Positions 8,578 to 17,514 of a stretch of 64,000 bases of DNA are shown piece by piece; positions within the stretch are counted from its first letter, which is position 1, and every line of letters begins with the position of its first letter. The DNA comes from JAUVUV01 sp964548275 (GTDB taxonomy: Bacteria; Gemmatimonadota; Glassbacteria; GWA2-58-10): NCBI GenBank assembly GCA_964548275.1, contig CAZJQI010000013.1:1-64000 (forward strand), in the 5' to 3' direction. The notes below the pieces were generated by a model. It saw only the letters and a program-made list of their open reading frames with translations. It had not been told where the DNA came from and did no database searches. Made by a program: the position numbers and the translations under genes.

Positions 8578-10755
8578 ATGCCGAAAAATAAGTTAATAGA
8601 GACGCTCCGAGATATCGGCAGCCTTGACATGGAACTGATCGAGCGCGTCTACGAATTCGCTGCCCAGGCGCACGAAGGGCAGAAACGGAAATCCGGTGAG
8701 GATTTCATGTTTCACACCGTCGAAGTCATGCGGATACTCGTGGACCTTAATCTATACGACACCATATCGATTGCCAGCGCGCTGATTCATGATGTGATCG
8801 AGGATACGGGCTGTCCCCTGGAGAAAATACGGCAAGCTTTTGGTGATGAAATCGCAGGGATCGTGGACGGTTTGACCAAGATCAGCCGGATGGACGGCTA
8901 TGTTTTCCGCTCTGCCCAGGAAGCGCAGGTGGAAAACTACCGTAAGCTGATCCTTTCGATGGCCAAGGACATCCGGGTGATTCTGATCAAATTCGCTGAC
9001 AGGCTCCACAACATGCGCACCCTGAATGCCCTGCCGGAGGAGAAAAGGAAACGAATCGCCAGGGAGACGCTCGATATTTACGCACCTCTGGCGCACCGGT
9101 TCGGTATAGCATTGATCCGCTGGGAACTCGAGGATCTTGCTTTCAAGTACCTTGAGCCGGAAAAATACCATAAACTCGCCAAAAAGGTATCACAGAAACG
9201 CCAGGAACGGGAACGTCTGATCGACCAGTTCAATAAACCGCTGCAGAAAGCGATCACCCAGGCCGGTATCCAGGCCGAGGTATTCGGCCGGCCCAAGCAC
9301 CTGTACAGTATCTATAAGAAAATAGAACACCGGGCCAAGTCTTTCGAGGAAATCTATGACCTGCTCGGCCTCCGGGTGCTCGCAAATACAGTGGCCGACT
9401 GTTACCATGTCCTGGGTATCGTGCACTCTACATGGACTCCACTCCACGACCGTTTCAAGGACTATATCGCCACGCCGAAATCCAACATGTATCAATCCCT
9501 GCATACCTCGGTTTACGGGCCAAATGGCCAGATGATTGAGGTCCAGATCCGGACCAACGAGATGCATCGCACCGCTGAGTACGGTATTGCCGCACACTGG
9601 AAGTTCAAAGAGGGCCAGCAGGAAGAAAGAGACATGGACAAGCGCATAACCTGGCTGCGCGAGGTACTGGAATGGCAGAACGAGGCCAAGGATCCCAAGG
9701 ATTTCATGGAGTTTTTTAGAATCGACCTGTTTCACGATGAAGTTTTCGTATTTACCCCCAAAGGCAAGTTAATCAAACTTCCTGCCGATTCCACCCTGAT
9801 CGATTTCGCATTCGCAGTGCACACCGAGGTCGGCCTTCACTGCTCAGGAGGCAAAGTAGACGGCAGGATCGCCCCTCTGAATACCCGGCTCAAGAGCGGT
9901 CAGACAGTTGAGGTTATCACCAACGCCAAGACCAAGCCCAGCAAGGACTGGATTGAATTCGTGCGCACGGCCAAGGCACGCAGTAAGATCCGCTCCTGGA
10001 TCCGGGAGCAGGAGTTCGCCGACAGTGTCAAACTGGGCAGGGAAATGCTGGATCGCGAACTGAAACGTCAGCGCAAGCCCAGGGTAAATGACAACCGCTT
10101 GAAAAAACTTCTGGAGATATTCGATCTTAGCCCGCCGGTGGCGAAACTCTTTGAGGCAATCGGCCGGGGACATATCTCGCTGGTTCAGGTTTTCCAACAG
10201 CTTTTTCCGGAGGATAAGGAGCTGGAAAAGGCGCCGCGAACTCCGACATTTGACAGGCTTGTCGATAAAATAAGAAAGAGCGGCACGGGTATAAAGCTCC
10301 AGGGGATCGGCAACCTGATGTTAACTTACGCTGGATGCTGCCAGCCGGTTCCCGGAGATAAAGTGGTGGGTTATATTACCAGAGGAAGAGGTATTTCGAT
10401 TCACCGTGCCGATTGCCCGAACCTGCTGCGGGTGAATACCGACCCGAACAGAAGAGTGGCTATTGACTGGCAGGCCGGCAGCGATCAGGATTTTATCACG
10501 CGGCTTCTTGTCACCGGGACAGACCGCAAGGGAATGCTCGCTGATCTCACCACAGCGATAACCGAGTCAGAAACCAATATCCGCAGCGCTACTACCAAAA
10601 CCAGAGAATTCGAGTTTACAGCCGTTTTTGTTGTGGAAGTCAAAGACCTTAAGCAACTGAATCGGATTATCGGCTCGCTTAAACGAATTCGCGGTGTTGA
10701 CCGGGTACGAAGAAAAGAATCTTTTTCCCCAGAGGCCATTCAATCCAAAAATTAA
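8578..10755 (+). CDS. spoT: Bifunctional (p)ppGpp synthetase/hydrolase
   Basis: This is a full-length Rel/SpoT of 725 residues. The hydrolase domain has its HD residues His46, His71 and Asp72 plus Glu75-Asp76 (HDVIED), so it should degrade ppGpp. The synthetase domain has RFKD (292-295), the charge pattern of dual-function enzymes rather than the EXDD of RelA, and IEVQIRTNEMHRTAEYGIAAHW. It is followed by a TGS domain (about 398-455), a conserved CCQPVPGD segment (about 587) and an ACT domain (about 640-715). It makes and destroys the stringent-response alarmone. No second Rel-family gene is in the window. Confidence 0.95.
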   Translation: MPKNKLIETLRDIGSLDMELIERVYEFAAQAHEGQKRKSGEDFMFHTVEVMRILVDLNLYDTISIASALIHDVIEDTGCPLEKIRQAFGDEIAGIVDGLTKISRMDGYVFRSAQEAQVENYRKLILSMAKDIRVILIKFADRLHNMRTLNALPEEKRKRIARETLDIYAPLAHRFGIALIRWELEDLAFKYLEPEKYHKLAKKVSQKRQERERLIDQFNKPLQKAITQAGIQAEVFGRPKHLYSIYKKIEHRAKSFEEIYDLLGLRVLANTVADCYHVLGIVHSTWTPLHDRFKDYIATPKSNMYQSLHTSVYGPNGQMIEVQIRTNEMHRTAEYGIAAHWKFKEGQQEERDMDKRITWLREVLEWQNEAKDPKDFMEFFRIDLFHDEVFVFTPKGKLIKLPADSTLIDFAFAVHTEVGLHCSGGKVDGRIAPLNTRLKSGQTVEVITNAKTKPSKDWIEFVRTAKARSKIRSWIREQEFADSVKLGREMLDRELKRQRKPRVNDNRLKKLLEIFDLSPPVAKLFEAIGRGHISLVQVFQQLFPEDKELEKAPRTPTFDRLVDKIRKSGTGIKLQGIGNLMLTYAGCCQPVPGDKVVGYITRGRGISIHRADCPNLLRVNTDPNRRVAIDWQAGSDQDFITRLLVTGTDRKGMLADLTTAITESETNIRSATTKTREFEFTAVFVVEVKDLKQLNRIIGSLKRIRGVDRVRRKESFSPEAIQSKN

Positions 10756-10810
10756 TTCCGGCATTGAGATCACGGCTTGATATTTCCTCATCCGGAATGA
10801 GGAGGTAACA

Positions 10811-12013
10811 GTGAACCAGCTACTATCTTTTCTGGCCCGATTGGTCGATTATTTAGCGGGAGAAACGCTTTACCACCTCTTGCCCCGTGCCCAGCGATGG
10901 AAGGATATCCAAACCGGCTGGGCCGAGTCATCCAGCAAGGCCGCTCCTATAATAATGTGGACGCTTGGCATTTTACTGGTCGGGCTGCTAACCTTTGCGA
11001 TAATCAATTCCCGGAGAGAGGCGGCTAAAAACCGAGAACGCGAGAGAGTCTATTTCGAGCGCAAGGCAGCGGAAAAGGAGCTGAATAAAAAACATATCAA
11101 GCTTCTCTCCGAGGCAATCAAGATAACCGGGCTTTCCCATCCTTACAGGGTACTCTACTCTTTTGATGTTTTTCAGCACCTGGTGGAAGGTTACCGTAAA
11201 AAGGTTGAATTCACAGAGCACGAGAACAGTTATTTCCATCAAATGGTCGATGAGATAAAGGAAATACTTGGGTTCACTAAGATCGAAGAGGCCGTGCGGC
11301 TCCAGTCGACCGGGGAGATCCGCAAAGGCCAAGAGGTTAAAATCACCCTCAAGAAAGGCGATCAGCCATACAAATATTCCTCCCGGGTGGAAAATAACTA
11401 TAATGACCACATAGTACTCGATGCCTCGAAAATCGATTTGGATTTAATACTAGTGAGCATGCAGACACCGATTGAGGTCGATTTTTACCGGGAATCGGAT
11501 GCAGGCTACAGTTTTACCACTACCCTGTCGCAACCACCTGTGGCCGAGGAGAAGCTGATTTACCTGAAACACCCCAAGAAACTCAGTCGCGTTCAGACCA
11601 GAAATTTCTCCAGGATGGAAGCCTTTTTCAAATTCAGTTTTTACTACCTGCCGAAAGACAAATTCAACCCGATCGAAGTCGACTCCAATCTTGAATCTTG
11701 CAACATTCTGCCGGTGTTCATGGCCAGTACAGTTGATATAAGCGGAGGGGGGATTGCTTTCAATACCAGGAAGCGCGTTAACAAGGGAGACTATCTATAC
11801 TTGAATTTCCAGATGCTCAGCGATCAGCACTGGGAGCCGGTTCTGGCCGAGATAGTCTGGACAGGGAAGGATAGGGAGAAAGAGAAAGATATCAACCTTG
11901 TACAGGCAAAATTCTACCATATTACAGATACGACACAGGAAACGCTGATGAAATTTATCTACCAGATTCAGCGCAAAGCCGCCCGCCGGTTGAAATTCGC
12001 ACCAAAAAGATAA
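10811..12013 (+). CDS. Membrane-anchored PilZ-domain protein (probable c-di-GMP receptor)
   Basis: The 400-residue protein has one transmembrane helix near residues 44-67, a charged helical region (70-100), and in its C-terminal half a PilZ domain. The two PilZ motifs are visible: an arginine cluster in SRVQTRNFSR and the D/NxSxxG-type loop TVDISGGGIAF. These bind cyclic di-GMP in known PilZ proteins. The region before it (about 160-255) resembles the YcgR-like N-terminal domain that often precedes PilZ. GAGG precedes the start. A strong terminator follows at 12044. The effector output is unknown; motility or surface control is usual for the family. Confidence 0.75.
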   Translation: MNQLLSFLARLVDYLAGETLYHLLPRAQRWKDIQTGWAESSSKAAPIIMWTLGILLVGLLTFAIINSRREAAKNRERERVYFERKAAEKELNKKHIKLLSEAIKITGLSHPYRVLYSFDVFQHLVEGYRKKVEFTEHENSYFHQMVDEIKEILGFTKIEEAVRLQSTGEIRKGQEVKITLKKGDQPYKYSSRVENNYNDHIVLDASKIDLDLILVSMQTPIEVDFYRESDAGYSFTTTLSQPPVAEEKLIYLKHPKKLSRVQTRNFSRMEAFFKFSFYYLPKDKFNPIEVDSNLESCNILPVFMASTVDISGGGIAFNTRKRVNKGDYLYLNFQMLSDQHWEPVLAEIVWTGKDREKEKDINLVQAKFYHITDTTQETLMKFIYQIQRKAARRLKFAPKR

Positions 12014-12043
12014 GACATACCCGGCAACTGCAAGCTATACAAT

Positions 12044-12085
12044 GAAAGCCTCTTTTCCCAACTCGGAAAAAGAGGCTTTTTCATC
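12044..12085. terminator. Intrinsic terminator after the PilZ gene
   Basis: Arms AAAGCCTCTTTTCC and GGAAAAAGAGGCTTT form a long stem with one extra A, followed by TTC on the plus strand. The A-rich 5' arm would let it work in both directions, between the PilZ gene and the convergent zinc-ribbon gene. Confidence 0.75.
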
Positions 12086-12186
12086 GAACTTCAAAATAGA
12101 AATCCACTCTAACCGGACACTCTTACGGTCAGGTTGCATTTGAATCGGGCAATCTCTGTGTTGGTGGGCAACTTTAACACTGAGGC

Positions 12187-12540
12187 TTAGCCTGCTCGGT
12201 AGAGGATTCTTCCGCAGTGGTTACAGAACTCGATTACATCCTTATTCTGGGTAACGAGTTTGCTCCCGGTAGGAGTGGAAACGAAACAACCGTAGCACAC
12301 CCCGTTTATAACTGGTGCCAGCGGCCGGTCGTATTTTTTCGCTATCTGAAGGAAGCGCCGGTAAAGTTCCGGATCGAGTTGTTCGGTTACCTCTTTGATA
12401 GCCTCCTCGATTCTCTCTTTTCTGTCGAAAGCGAAGCCCATCTCCTCGTATTTTTCGACCACCTGGAAATCCTGTATCTCCTTTTTCAGGGAAAGCAGGT
12501 CCTGTAGAAACATTAAAAGCCTGAGTTGACTTTCCTGCAT
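12187..12540 (-). CDS. C4-type zinc-ribbon protein (zf-RING_7-like)
   Basis: The small protein (117 residues from ATG at 12540) has a helical N-terminus followed by two Cys-x2-Cys pairs: CYGC, then FCNHCGRILY at the end. The closing CGRILY phrase is typical of the zf-RING_7 zinc-ribbon family, proteins with a coiled-coil arm and a C-terminal zinc knuckle. I chose ATG at 12540 because AAGG lies at good distance and the longer frame (to 12585) would overlap ptsN. It starts 25 bases after the ptsN stop, so the two are probably co-transcribed. Precise role unknown; nucleic-acid or protein contact is likely. Confidence 0.65.
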   Translation of the reverse strand: MQESQLRLLMFLQDLLSLKKEIQDFQVVEKYEEMGFAFDRKERIEEAIKEVTEQLDPELYRRFLQIAKKYDRPLAPVINGVCYGCFVSTPTGSKLVTQNKDVIEFCNHCGRILYRAG

Positions 12541-12565
12541 GATAAACCTTGCCCACAGTCGATAA

Positions 12566-13018
12566 TTAAGAACTTGCTTTATCAAGCAATTCCAGGAAAT
12601 AGTCCACTGTTTTTAGAGAACGAAGCTTGGAAACGATTTCCGGTGTCTTGCAAAATTGTGCCACTTTGCCCAACACCGGAAGATAGTAGTTGGATATTTC
12701 CACCGGGGGAGCAACGATCAAAAAGAAAAAGTTTGCGGGCTTGCCGTCAATAGAATTGAAATCCACCCCATTAGGGTGCCGGGCGAAAGCCACATTCAAT
12801 TTATCCACCACCAGTGAACGGCAATGCGGTATAGCAAATCCTTTCCCTATCCCGGTAGACCCTAAATTCTCCCGCTTCTTGAGCATTTTGAACAGCATTT
12901 CCTTAGCCTTGTCGTCCAGTTTCAGAAGACCGATCAAAGACAGCAGTACTTCATCCTTCCCGTCCGCGTCCAGATTGAGTTCGACATTGGACTCATTGAA
13001 TAACTCTTTTAATTCCAT
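12566..13018 (-). CDS. ptsN: PTS EIIA-like regulatory protein (PtsN family)
   Basis: The 150-residue protein is a complete EIIA domain of the fructose/nitrogen type. GIGKGFAIPHCR carries the phosphorylated histidine at position 65. In nitrogen-PTS systems EIIA(Ntr) receives phosphate from EI(Ntr) and NPr and controls potassium transport and other targets rather than importing sugar. No permease or other PTS gene is adjacent, which favours a regulatory role. An extended -10 promoter lies upstream at 13171-13196. The alternative is the EIIA of a scattered sugar PTS. Confidence 0.8.
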   Translation of the reverse strand: MELKELFNESNVELNLDADGKDEVLLSLIGLLKLDDKAKEMLFKMLKKRENLGSTGIGKGFAIPHCRSLVVDKLNVAFARHPNGVDFNSIDGKPANFFFLIVAPPVEISNYYLPVLGKVAQFCKTPEIVSKLRSLKTVDYFLELLDKASS

Positions 13019-13170
13019 GTTCAGCTTTCTCCAGTACCATGTTGAATTACAGTGAGTTTTCGGCTAATTTGCGGCTCTGTGAAAGAGATCAAATGTAATA
13101 TCAACTTTCAAAGCCATTAAAAAACATGGCAACAGCTTGTCCGTTCCTGGGCTGTCAGGCCAACTGAAAC

Positions 13171-13196
13171 ATTATAGCAGTCAGGAAAAGTGTCAA
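13171..13196 (-). promoter_or_regulatory. Putative promoter of ptsN
   Basis: On the minus strand a consensus TTGACA (13196-13191) and a consensus TATAAT (13176-13171) are present, the latter with the extended -10 TGC. The spacer is only 14 bases, which is short, so activity may rest on the extended -10 element. Confidence 0.4.
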
Positions 13197-13248
13197 GTTT
13201 TTTTCTGAGCTGATTTTGAATCGGAAGCCAGGGCTTACTTCTCAGATA

Positions 13249-14319
13249 TCAAGGGCCGTAATCGACTTTTTTCACCGCTCTCAGTTGCGCTTCCCTGTCA
13301 CCTGTGGTGAGTTTCACATTCTTGAAGCGCTCCAAAAGCGGGGGGGTGGGGTCTACCAGCAGCTTGAATGTCTCAGGCCTCCGGGAAAGATAGTGGATCG
13401 CCTTTTCATTGGCGGTCCCATTGATAGTCGGCCACCAAGTGCCCTCAGAAAGCGGCTCGGCGGAAAAATCGATCTCAGCCATGATAACGGTGTTCTTCTC
13501 TCCCACGGCTTCAGCCACCACGTTGCCGTGGAAGTCGATTAACCCGTTGCCGTCCGAGCCGAGAATTACCGGAGCGATATAAACCCTGTTGTCCACGGCG
13601 CGGGTTAAATAGCGGTGGCCGGTGGCAAGGCTTTCACCCTGCTTGTTTTCCCTGCCCATGGTCGGGTTGAAAATGATATCGGCTCCTTTAAGGGCAAAGA
13701 TCGTGGAGATTTCCGGGAAAACGATCTCCCAGCAGGTGGCTATTGCAATCGTGCCGAAATCCAGCTCGAATACATTATATACGTCCCCTGGAGTCACAAG
13801 CCAGGTCTCCATAACAGGCAGCAAGGTCTTGCGGTGTTTGCCGATTATCTCTCCTTTCCGGCTGAAAATAACAGAAGTATTAAAAACTTTATCACCCTGA
13901 CGCTCGTAGAGCGGGGCGATGATATACATCCCGTGGCGGCGGGCAATGTCGGCCAGGCGGTCGGTCAGGGGGCAGGGTACCGGCACTGCGAGCGAGTTGA
14001 AAAGGATCTCCCCGGTATCGGGATTTCTAGTATTGAGATAAAGGCCATAGGCGCCGATATGCTGTATGTCCTCGGGTCCGCAGACAAGGTCGGCTCCCAT
14101 CCTGCCCGCTTCCTCCAGCAAGCCGAGCAGTTTATCCAGGTGGGCCTGGCTCATAGGTTTTACCTTGGCGAAATCGTAACTTGACTTGAACGGATCCTGC
14201 CGGGGCGAGCCATCCGCCTGGATTACAGCAATCTTGGCCTTTGTCTGTCCGAGCGCCTGTGCCAGGCTGAGTGCCAGAAGGGCAGAAAGCAGAATCAGAG
14301 TCACCTTATAGCTTTGCAT
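13249..14319 (-). CDS. Exported carbon-nitrogen hydrolase (nitrilase superfamily)
   Basis: The enzyme has the nitrilase-fold catalytic triad: Glu in CGPEDIQHIG, Lys in GKHRKTLLP and Cys in ATCWEIVFPE. Members cleave nitriles or amides or transfer acyl groups. From ATG at 14319 (AAGGAG six bases upstream) the product has 356 residues and begins with a clean signal peptide ending near AQALGQ, so it acts outside the cytoplasm. That is less usual for this family, most of which are cytosolic. Substrate cannot be told from the sequence. A TATAAT-like -10 on the minus strand lies about 150 bases upstream (14474-14469). Confidence 0.75.
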   Translation of the reverse strand: MQSYKVTLILLSALLALSLAQALGQTKAKIAVIQADGSPRQDPFKSSYDFAKVKPMSQAHLDKLLGLLEEAGRMGADLVCGPEDIQHIGAYGLYLNTRNPDTGEILFNSLAVPVPCPLTDRLADIARRHGMYIIAPLYERQGDKVFNTSVIFSRKGEIIGKHRKTLLPVMETWLVTPGDVYNVFELDFGTIAIATCWEIVFPEISTIFALKGADIIFNPTMGRENKQGESLATGHRYLTRAVDNRVYIAPVILGSDGNGLIDFHGNVVAEAVGEKNTVIMAEIDFSAEPLSEGTWWPTINGTANEKAIHYLSRRPETFKLLVDPTPPLLERFKNVKLTTGDREAQLRAVKKVDYGP

Positions 14320-14550
14320 TTGTTTCTCCTTGCTGGTTAAAAGGTATAAGAATTTAGTTGTTGGGCTGATGATCAATGAAAATCGCTGGAACTCGGGCCG
14401 AAAACCGTAACGGAGACTGTATCTGTTAAACTGGTTCGAAAGGATATATCTTCGTGCCGAGAAAGTATATTATACTTAGCGACTTAAATAACTGCGAATA
14501 TTATAGAGTATGAAGAATATGAATTTTCTGACTCCATTTAAAATATCCAG

Positions 14551-14745
14551 GGAGTCAGAAGTCAGGAGTCAGAAGTCAGAAGCCCCACAACCCCGCCCAA
14601 ATACATCAAATCCTGAGCTTATGAGTGCCCAGCGGATATAAACCGGAATGAGGGAGAGATGTCGAGAACGTTGTGCTCTGATCTCCAGCGTTACGCGCCT
14701 TCCGGTTCTTTCTCCTGACTCCTGACTACTGTCTCCTGTCTCCTC
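14551..14745. repeat. 195-bp element with imperfect 32-bp terminal inverted repeats
   Basis: The left arm (14551-14582) is built of GTCAGAAG/GTCAGGAG units and the right arm (from 14712) of CTCCTGACTCCTGAC units. Aligned as inverted repeats over 32 bases they differ at about six positions. The 130-base interior shows no credible gene. The short-period GGAGTCAG pattern resembles interspersed intergenic repeats of other bacteria. It may be a non-autonomous mobile element (MITE) or a large hairpin between the ClC and nitrilase genes. The 555-base gap 14320-14874 otherwise shows only AT-rich sequence. Confidence 0.6.
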
Positions 14746-14874
14746 AAACACGATTGTCTATCAATATGTATTAAATCTGAAATTGTAGTTATGCGCTATA
14801 ATTTATGACGCTATGTATAAATTTACCATTCAGGGAAGAAGTTGCACGAAAAGGATAATTGGCACTAATTCAAG

Positions 14875-16962
14875 TTAAGGTTTGGGAAATCTGTTCAGGC
14901 TGTCGGTTTTACCCACAAGAACAAGCCAGTCGCCTGGTTCGATAATATCGCAGCCCCGGGGCACGAAATTCATCTGTTCCCCTGCAATCTCATCCGAGCC
15001 TCCAGCTCTGGCAGATTTCCGTATCAGTATCACCTGCACCCCGTAAATCTCGCTGATTTTCAGCTCACGGATAGTTTTGCCGAAAAACTGTCTCGGAGCC
15101 TCGGTTTCGATCATCCGGTAGCCGTCCAGCAGATCCACATCCTTTACGGATTGGTCGCGGATAAGTCGGTCTGCCACGAAACCGCCTACATCCTGCCTGA
15201 TTACCGCGTTGCGGTAAGCCTGAATTACATCGTTGTGGCGAAGAACCCCAATCGGGATCCGGGCATTTGCCGGATCGACAACCGGAACCTCCTCGATCTC
15301 TGATTCGCCGAATTTGCGGATCACCTCATCGAGAGATTCGTCCACGTTGAGTACCGGGTACTCGAAAGAGGCTATGTCCTGGGCCACCAGGATATCGCGC
15401 AGGTTTTCATCCCGCATCACCGCGAGTATTTTCTGCAGCGGGATCAATCCCGTCATCCGGCCTTCTGAATCGACCTGGATGAAACTGGAATGCGGGTTGG
15501 TGAGCGCTTTGGGTATCAGCCTGGCCAGCGGTGTGTTTTCGTTGACTGTTTCCGGGGCCTTGACCATTACATCACCCACTTTCAGCCCGCGCAGTATATT
15601 GAGATCCTTGCCGCGGTAGATATCGATTCCTTTCCTGAACAGCTTGCGGGTGTAAATCGACTGGCCGCCGAGCAATTTGTAAGCGACGAGGGTGCTGATA
15701 ATACTGCAAGTCATCACGGGCAGTATGATCGAATAGTCACCGGTCAATTCGAAAATAACCAGGATTACCGTAATTGGCGCGTGCATGGTGCCAGCGATCA
15801 TCGCTCCCATCCCGGCCAGCGCGTAGGAACCGTAGGATGCGGTAAGCTCCGGGAAAGCGAGGTTGAAAAGTGAGCCGACAAAGCCGCCGAGCATTGCCCC
15901 CTGGAAAAGTGCCGGCGCGAATATACCCCCGGAGCCGCCGCTGCCGATAGTGATCGAGGTGGCCAATAGCTTCACAAAGGCCAGGGCAAACAGGATAACT
16001 ATCGGGAACTGGGCGTTAAGAGCCAGACCTATCGTCTCGTAGCCTGTTCCATAAATATGCGGAAACCAGACCGCAATGATCCCGACAAAAAGGCCGCCGA
16101 GGGTGGGTTTGAACCAGACCGGCAGGCGGATTCGCTCGAAAAGGTCCTCGCTGCCGTAGAGCACGGTGACGAAAAGCCAGGAGAGTGCCCCGGCACACAG
16201 GCCCAGGGCGGCGTAGAAAAAAAATTCGTAGTAACTGACAAGGGAGGTGGGGGGAACCATGAATGCGGGGTGGTTTCCCAGGAAATGCCTGGAAATCGCG
16301 GTTGCCGAGACACTGCTGATAATTATCGGGGTGATCTGGGCCAGGCCGAAATCACCGAGGATCACCTCCACTGCGAACAGAGCGCCGCCAATCGGAGCAT
16401 TGAAAGTAGCCGCCATGCCGGCAGCAGCCCCGCAGCCGACCAGGGTTCTCATTCTGCTTTCGGAAGCCTTGAGGAACTGGCCGACAGTTGAGCCCATAGC
16501 CGAGCCGATCTGAACGATCGGGCCCTCTCTACCCACCGACCCCCCGCTGGCGATAGTGATTGCCGATGCAAGCGCCCGGGTGACCATGGTCCGCGGGTTT
16601 ATCCGCCCGGCGCACATGACCAGAGACTCCATGACCTCCGGAACTCCATGCCCCTTGGTCTCTCTGGAAAAGTACTTGATAAACGGGGCAAGCACCAGCC
16701 CGCCAACAGTAGGGATTGCGACCCGTTGCCACCAGGGGAGGTTCCAGGCAAGTTCCAGAAGGTTTTCCCCGGGCCCGAAAAATATTTCCTTCAGACCGCC
16801 GATCAGCCAGCGGAAGACCACCGCGCCCATGCCGCCCAACAGTCCGATAACAATGGCAACAATCAGGATCAGCCGTGTCTCCGACCAGCTGAAAAAAACC
16901 ACCAGCGGCACAATGCGCCGCTTATAAAAACTCAAAGCGTATGCAGTTGTTCTTTTGAACAT
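14875..16962 (-). CDS. ClC-family chloride channel/antiporter with CBS and RCK_C domains
   Basis: The first 440 residues form a ClC membrane domain with many hydrophobic helices and the three anion-site motifs: GHGVPE (104-109), GREGP (144-148, gating Glu146) and GSGGSGGIFAP. The gating glutamate is typical of proton-coupled exchangers and many channels. It is followed by a pair of CBS domains (about 465-585), which bind adenine nucleotides, and a C-terminal RCK_C/TrkA-C-like domain (about 605-690). ClC proteins move chloride across the inner membrane, often in acid resistance. At 695 residues this is the long form. It is a single-gene unit. Confidence 0.9.
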   Translation of the reverse strand: MFKRTTAYALSFYKRRIVPLVVFFSWSETRLILIVAIVIGLLGGMGAVVFRWLIGGLKEIFFGPGENLLELAWNLPWWQRVAIPTVGGLVLAPFIKYFSRETKGHGVPEVMESLVMCAGRINPRTMVTRALASAITIASGGSVGREGPIVQIGSAMGSTVGQFLKASESRMRTLVGCGAAAGMAATFNAPIGGALFAVEVILGDFGLAQITPIIISSVSATAISRHFLGNHPAFMVPPTSLVSYYEFFFYAALGLCAGALSWLFVTVLYGSEDLFERIRLPVWFKPTLGGLFVGIIAVWFPHIYGTGYETIGLALNAQFPIVILFALAFVKLLATSITIGSGGSGGIFAPALFQGAMLGGFVGSLFNLAFPELTASYGSYALAGMGAMIAGTMHAPITVILVIFELTGDYSIILPVMTCSIISTLVAYKLLGGQSIYTRKLFRKGIDIYRGKDLNILRGLKVGDVMVKAPETVNENTPLARLIPKALTNPHSSFIQVDSEGRMTGLIPLQKILAVMRDENLRDILVAQDIASFEYPVLNVDESLDEVIRKFGESEIEEVPVVDPANARIPIGVLRHNDVIQAYRNAVIRQDVGGFVADRLIRDQSVKDVDLLDGYRMIETEAPRQFFGKTIRELKISEIYGVQVILIRKSARAGGSDEIAGEQMNFVPRGCDIIEPGDWLVLVGKTDSLNRFPKP

Positions 16963-17220
16963 AGGAATACCGGTTTTCCAGCCGCCACATCGATAAATCT
17001 GTGGCGCAGTTATACAGCATTGAAAATTTAGCCGGTAAAATACAAAATTATAGCCTGAAGTAAACAGTTTGATTTTACTGCTTTAGTCTGAACTAATAAA
17101 CCAAACCAGAGGAATTAAGAAAATAAAAATGTGTGTCTTGATTCAAAGATCAGAGACAGCTAATGCTCGACATGATAATAAATTGAGGTCTCATATGATC
17201 TGATACAGGATTGTTTTCAC

Positions 17221-17249
17221 TTGACAAAAATAATCACGATTCTTATTAT
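17221..17249 (+). promoter_or_regulatory. Promoter of the tRNA-Gly/tRNA-Cys pair
   Basis: TTGACA (17221-17226), a 17-base spacer and TATTAT (17244-17249), ending 33 bases before the first tRNA. Apart from this promoter the gap 16963-17282 is AT-rich and empty. Confidence 0.7.
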
Positions 17250-17282
17250 CAAACACACTCTTGCACAGGCCGATTCATTCCA

Positions 17283-17357
17283 GCGGGAATAGCTCAGTGG
17301 TAGAGCGCCACCTTGCCAAGGTGGATGTCGCGGGTTCAAGTCCCGTTTCCCGCTCCA
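17283..17357 (+). tRNA. tRNA-Gly (GCC)
   Basis: The acceptor arms GCGGGAA and TTCCCGC pair fully, and CCA is encoded at 17355-17357. The D-loop AGCTCAGTGGTAGAG, anticodon stem-loop CCACCTTGCCAAGGTGG with anticodon GCC, and T-loop GGTTCAAGTCC are all canonical. Confidence 0.97.
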
Positions 17358-17368
17358 TTTTTATCTCT

Positions 17369-17444
17369 GGCGGCGTACCCAAGTGGCTAAGGGAGAGGTC
17401 TGCAAAACCTTTATTCGGCGGTTCGATCCCGCCCGCCGCCTCCA
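17369..17444 (+). tRNA. tRNA-Cys (GCA)
   Basis: The acceptor arms GGCGGCG and CGCCGCC pair, with U as discriminator base (as required for cysteine) and an encoded CCA at 17442-17444. The anticodon loop CTGCAAA carries GCA. It follows tRNA-Gly by 11 bases and is probably cut from the same transcript. Confidence 0.97.
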
Positions 17445-17447
17445 GAG

Positions 17448-17495
17448 ATGAGCCTGGCCCGCTTGTTCTTCTAAAGCGAGGCCGGGCTTTTTTAT
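17448..17495 (+). terminator. Terminator of the tRNA operon
   Basis: GCCTGGCCCGCTT pairs with AAGCGAGGCCGGGC, with small mismatches, and is followed by TTTTTTATTA. It sits just after tRNA-Cys and may also stop the convergent sulfatase transcript. Confidence 0.75.
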
Positions 17496-17514
17496 TAGCA
17501 GCAGCAGCGTAATA

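Noticed and set aside
14551..14745. CRISPR array suggested by repeated GTCAGGAG units
   Set aside because: Units are 7-8 bases, clustered in two inverted arms and lack regular spacers; no cas gene is present.
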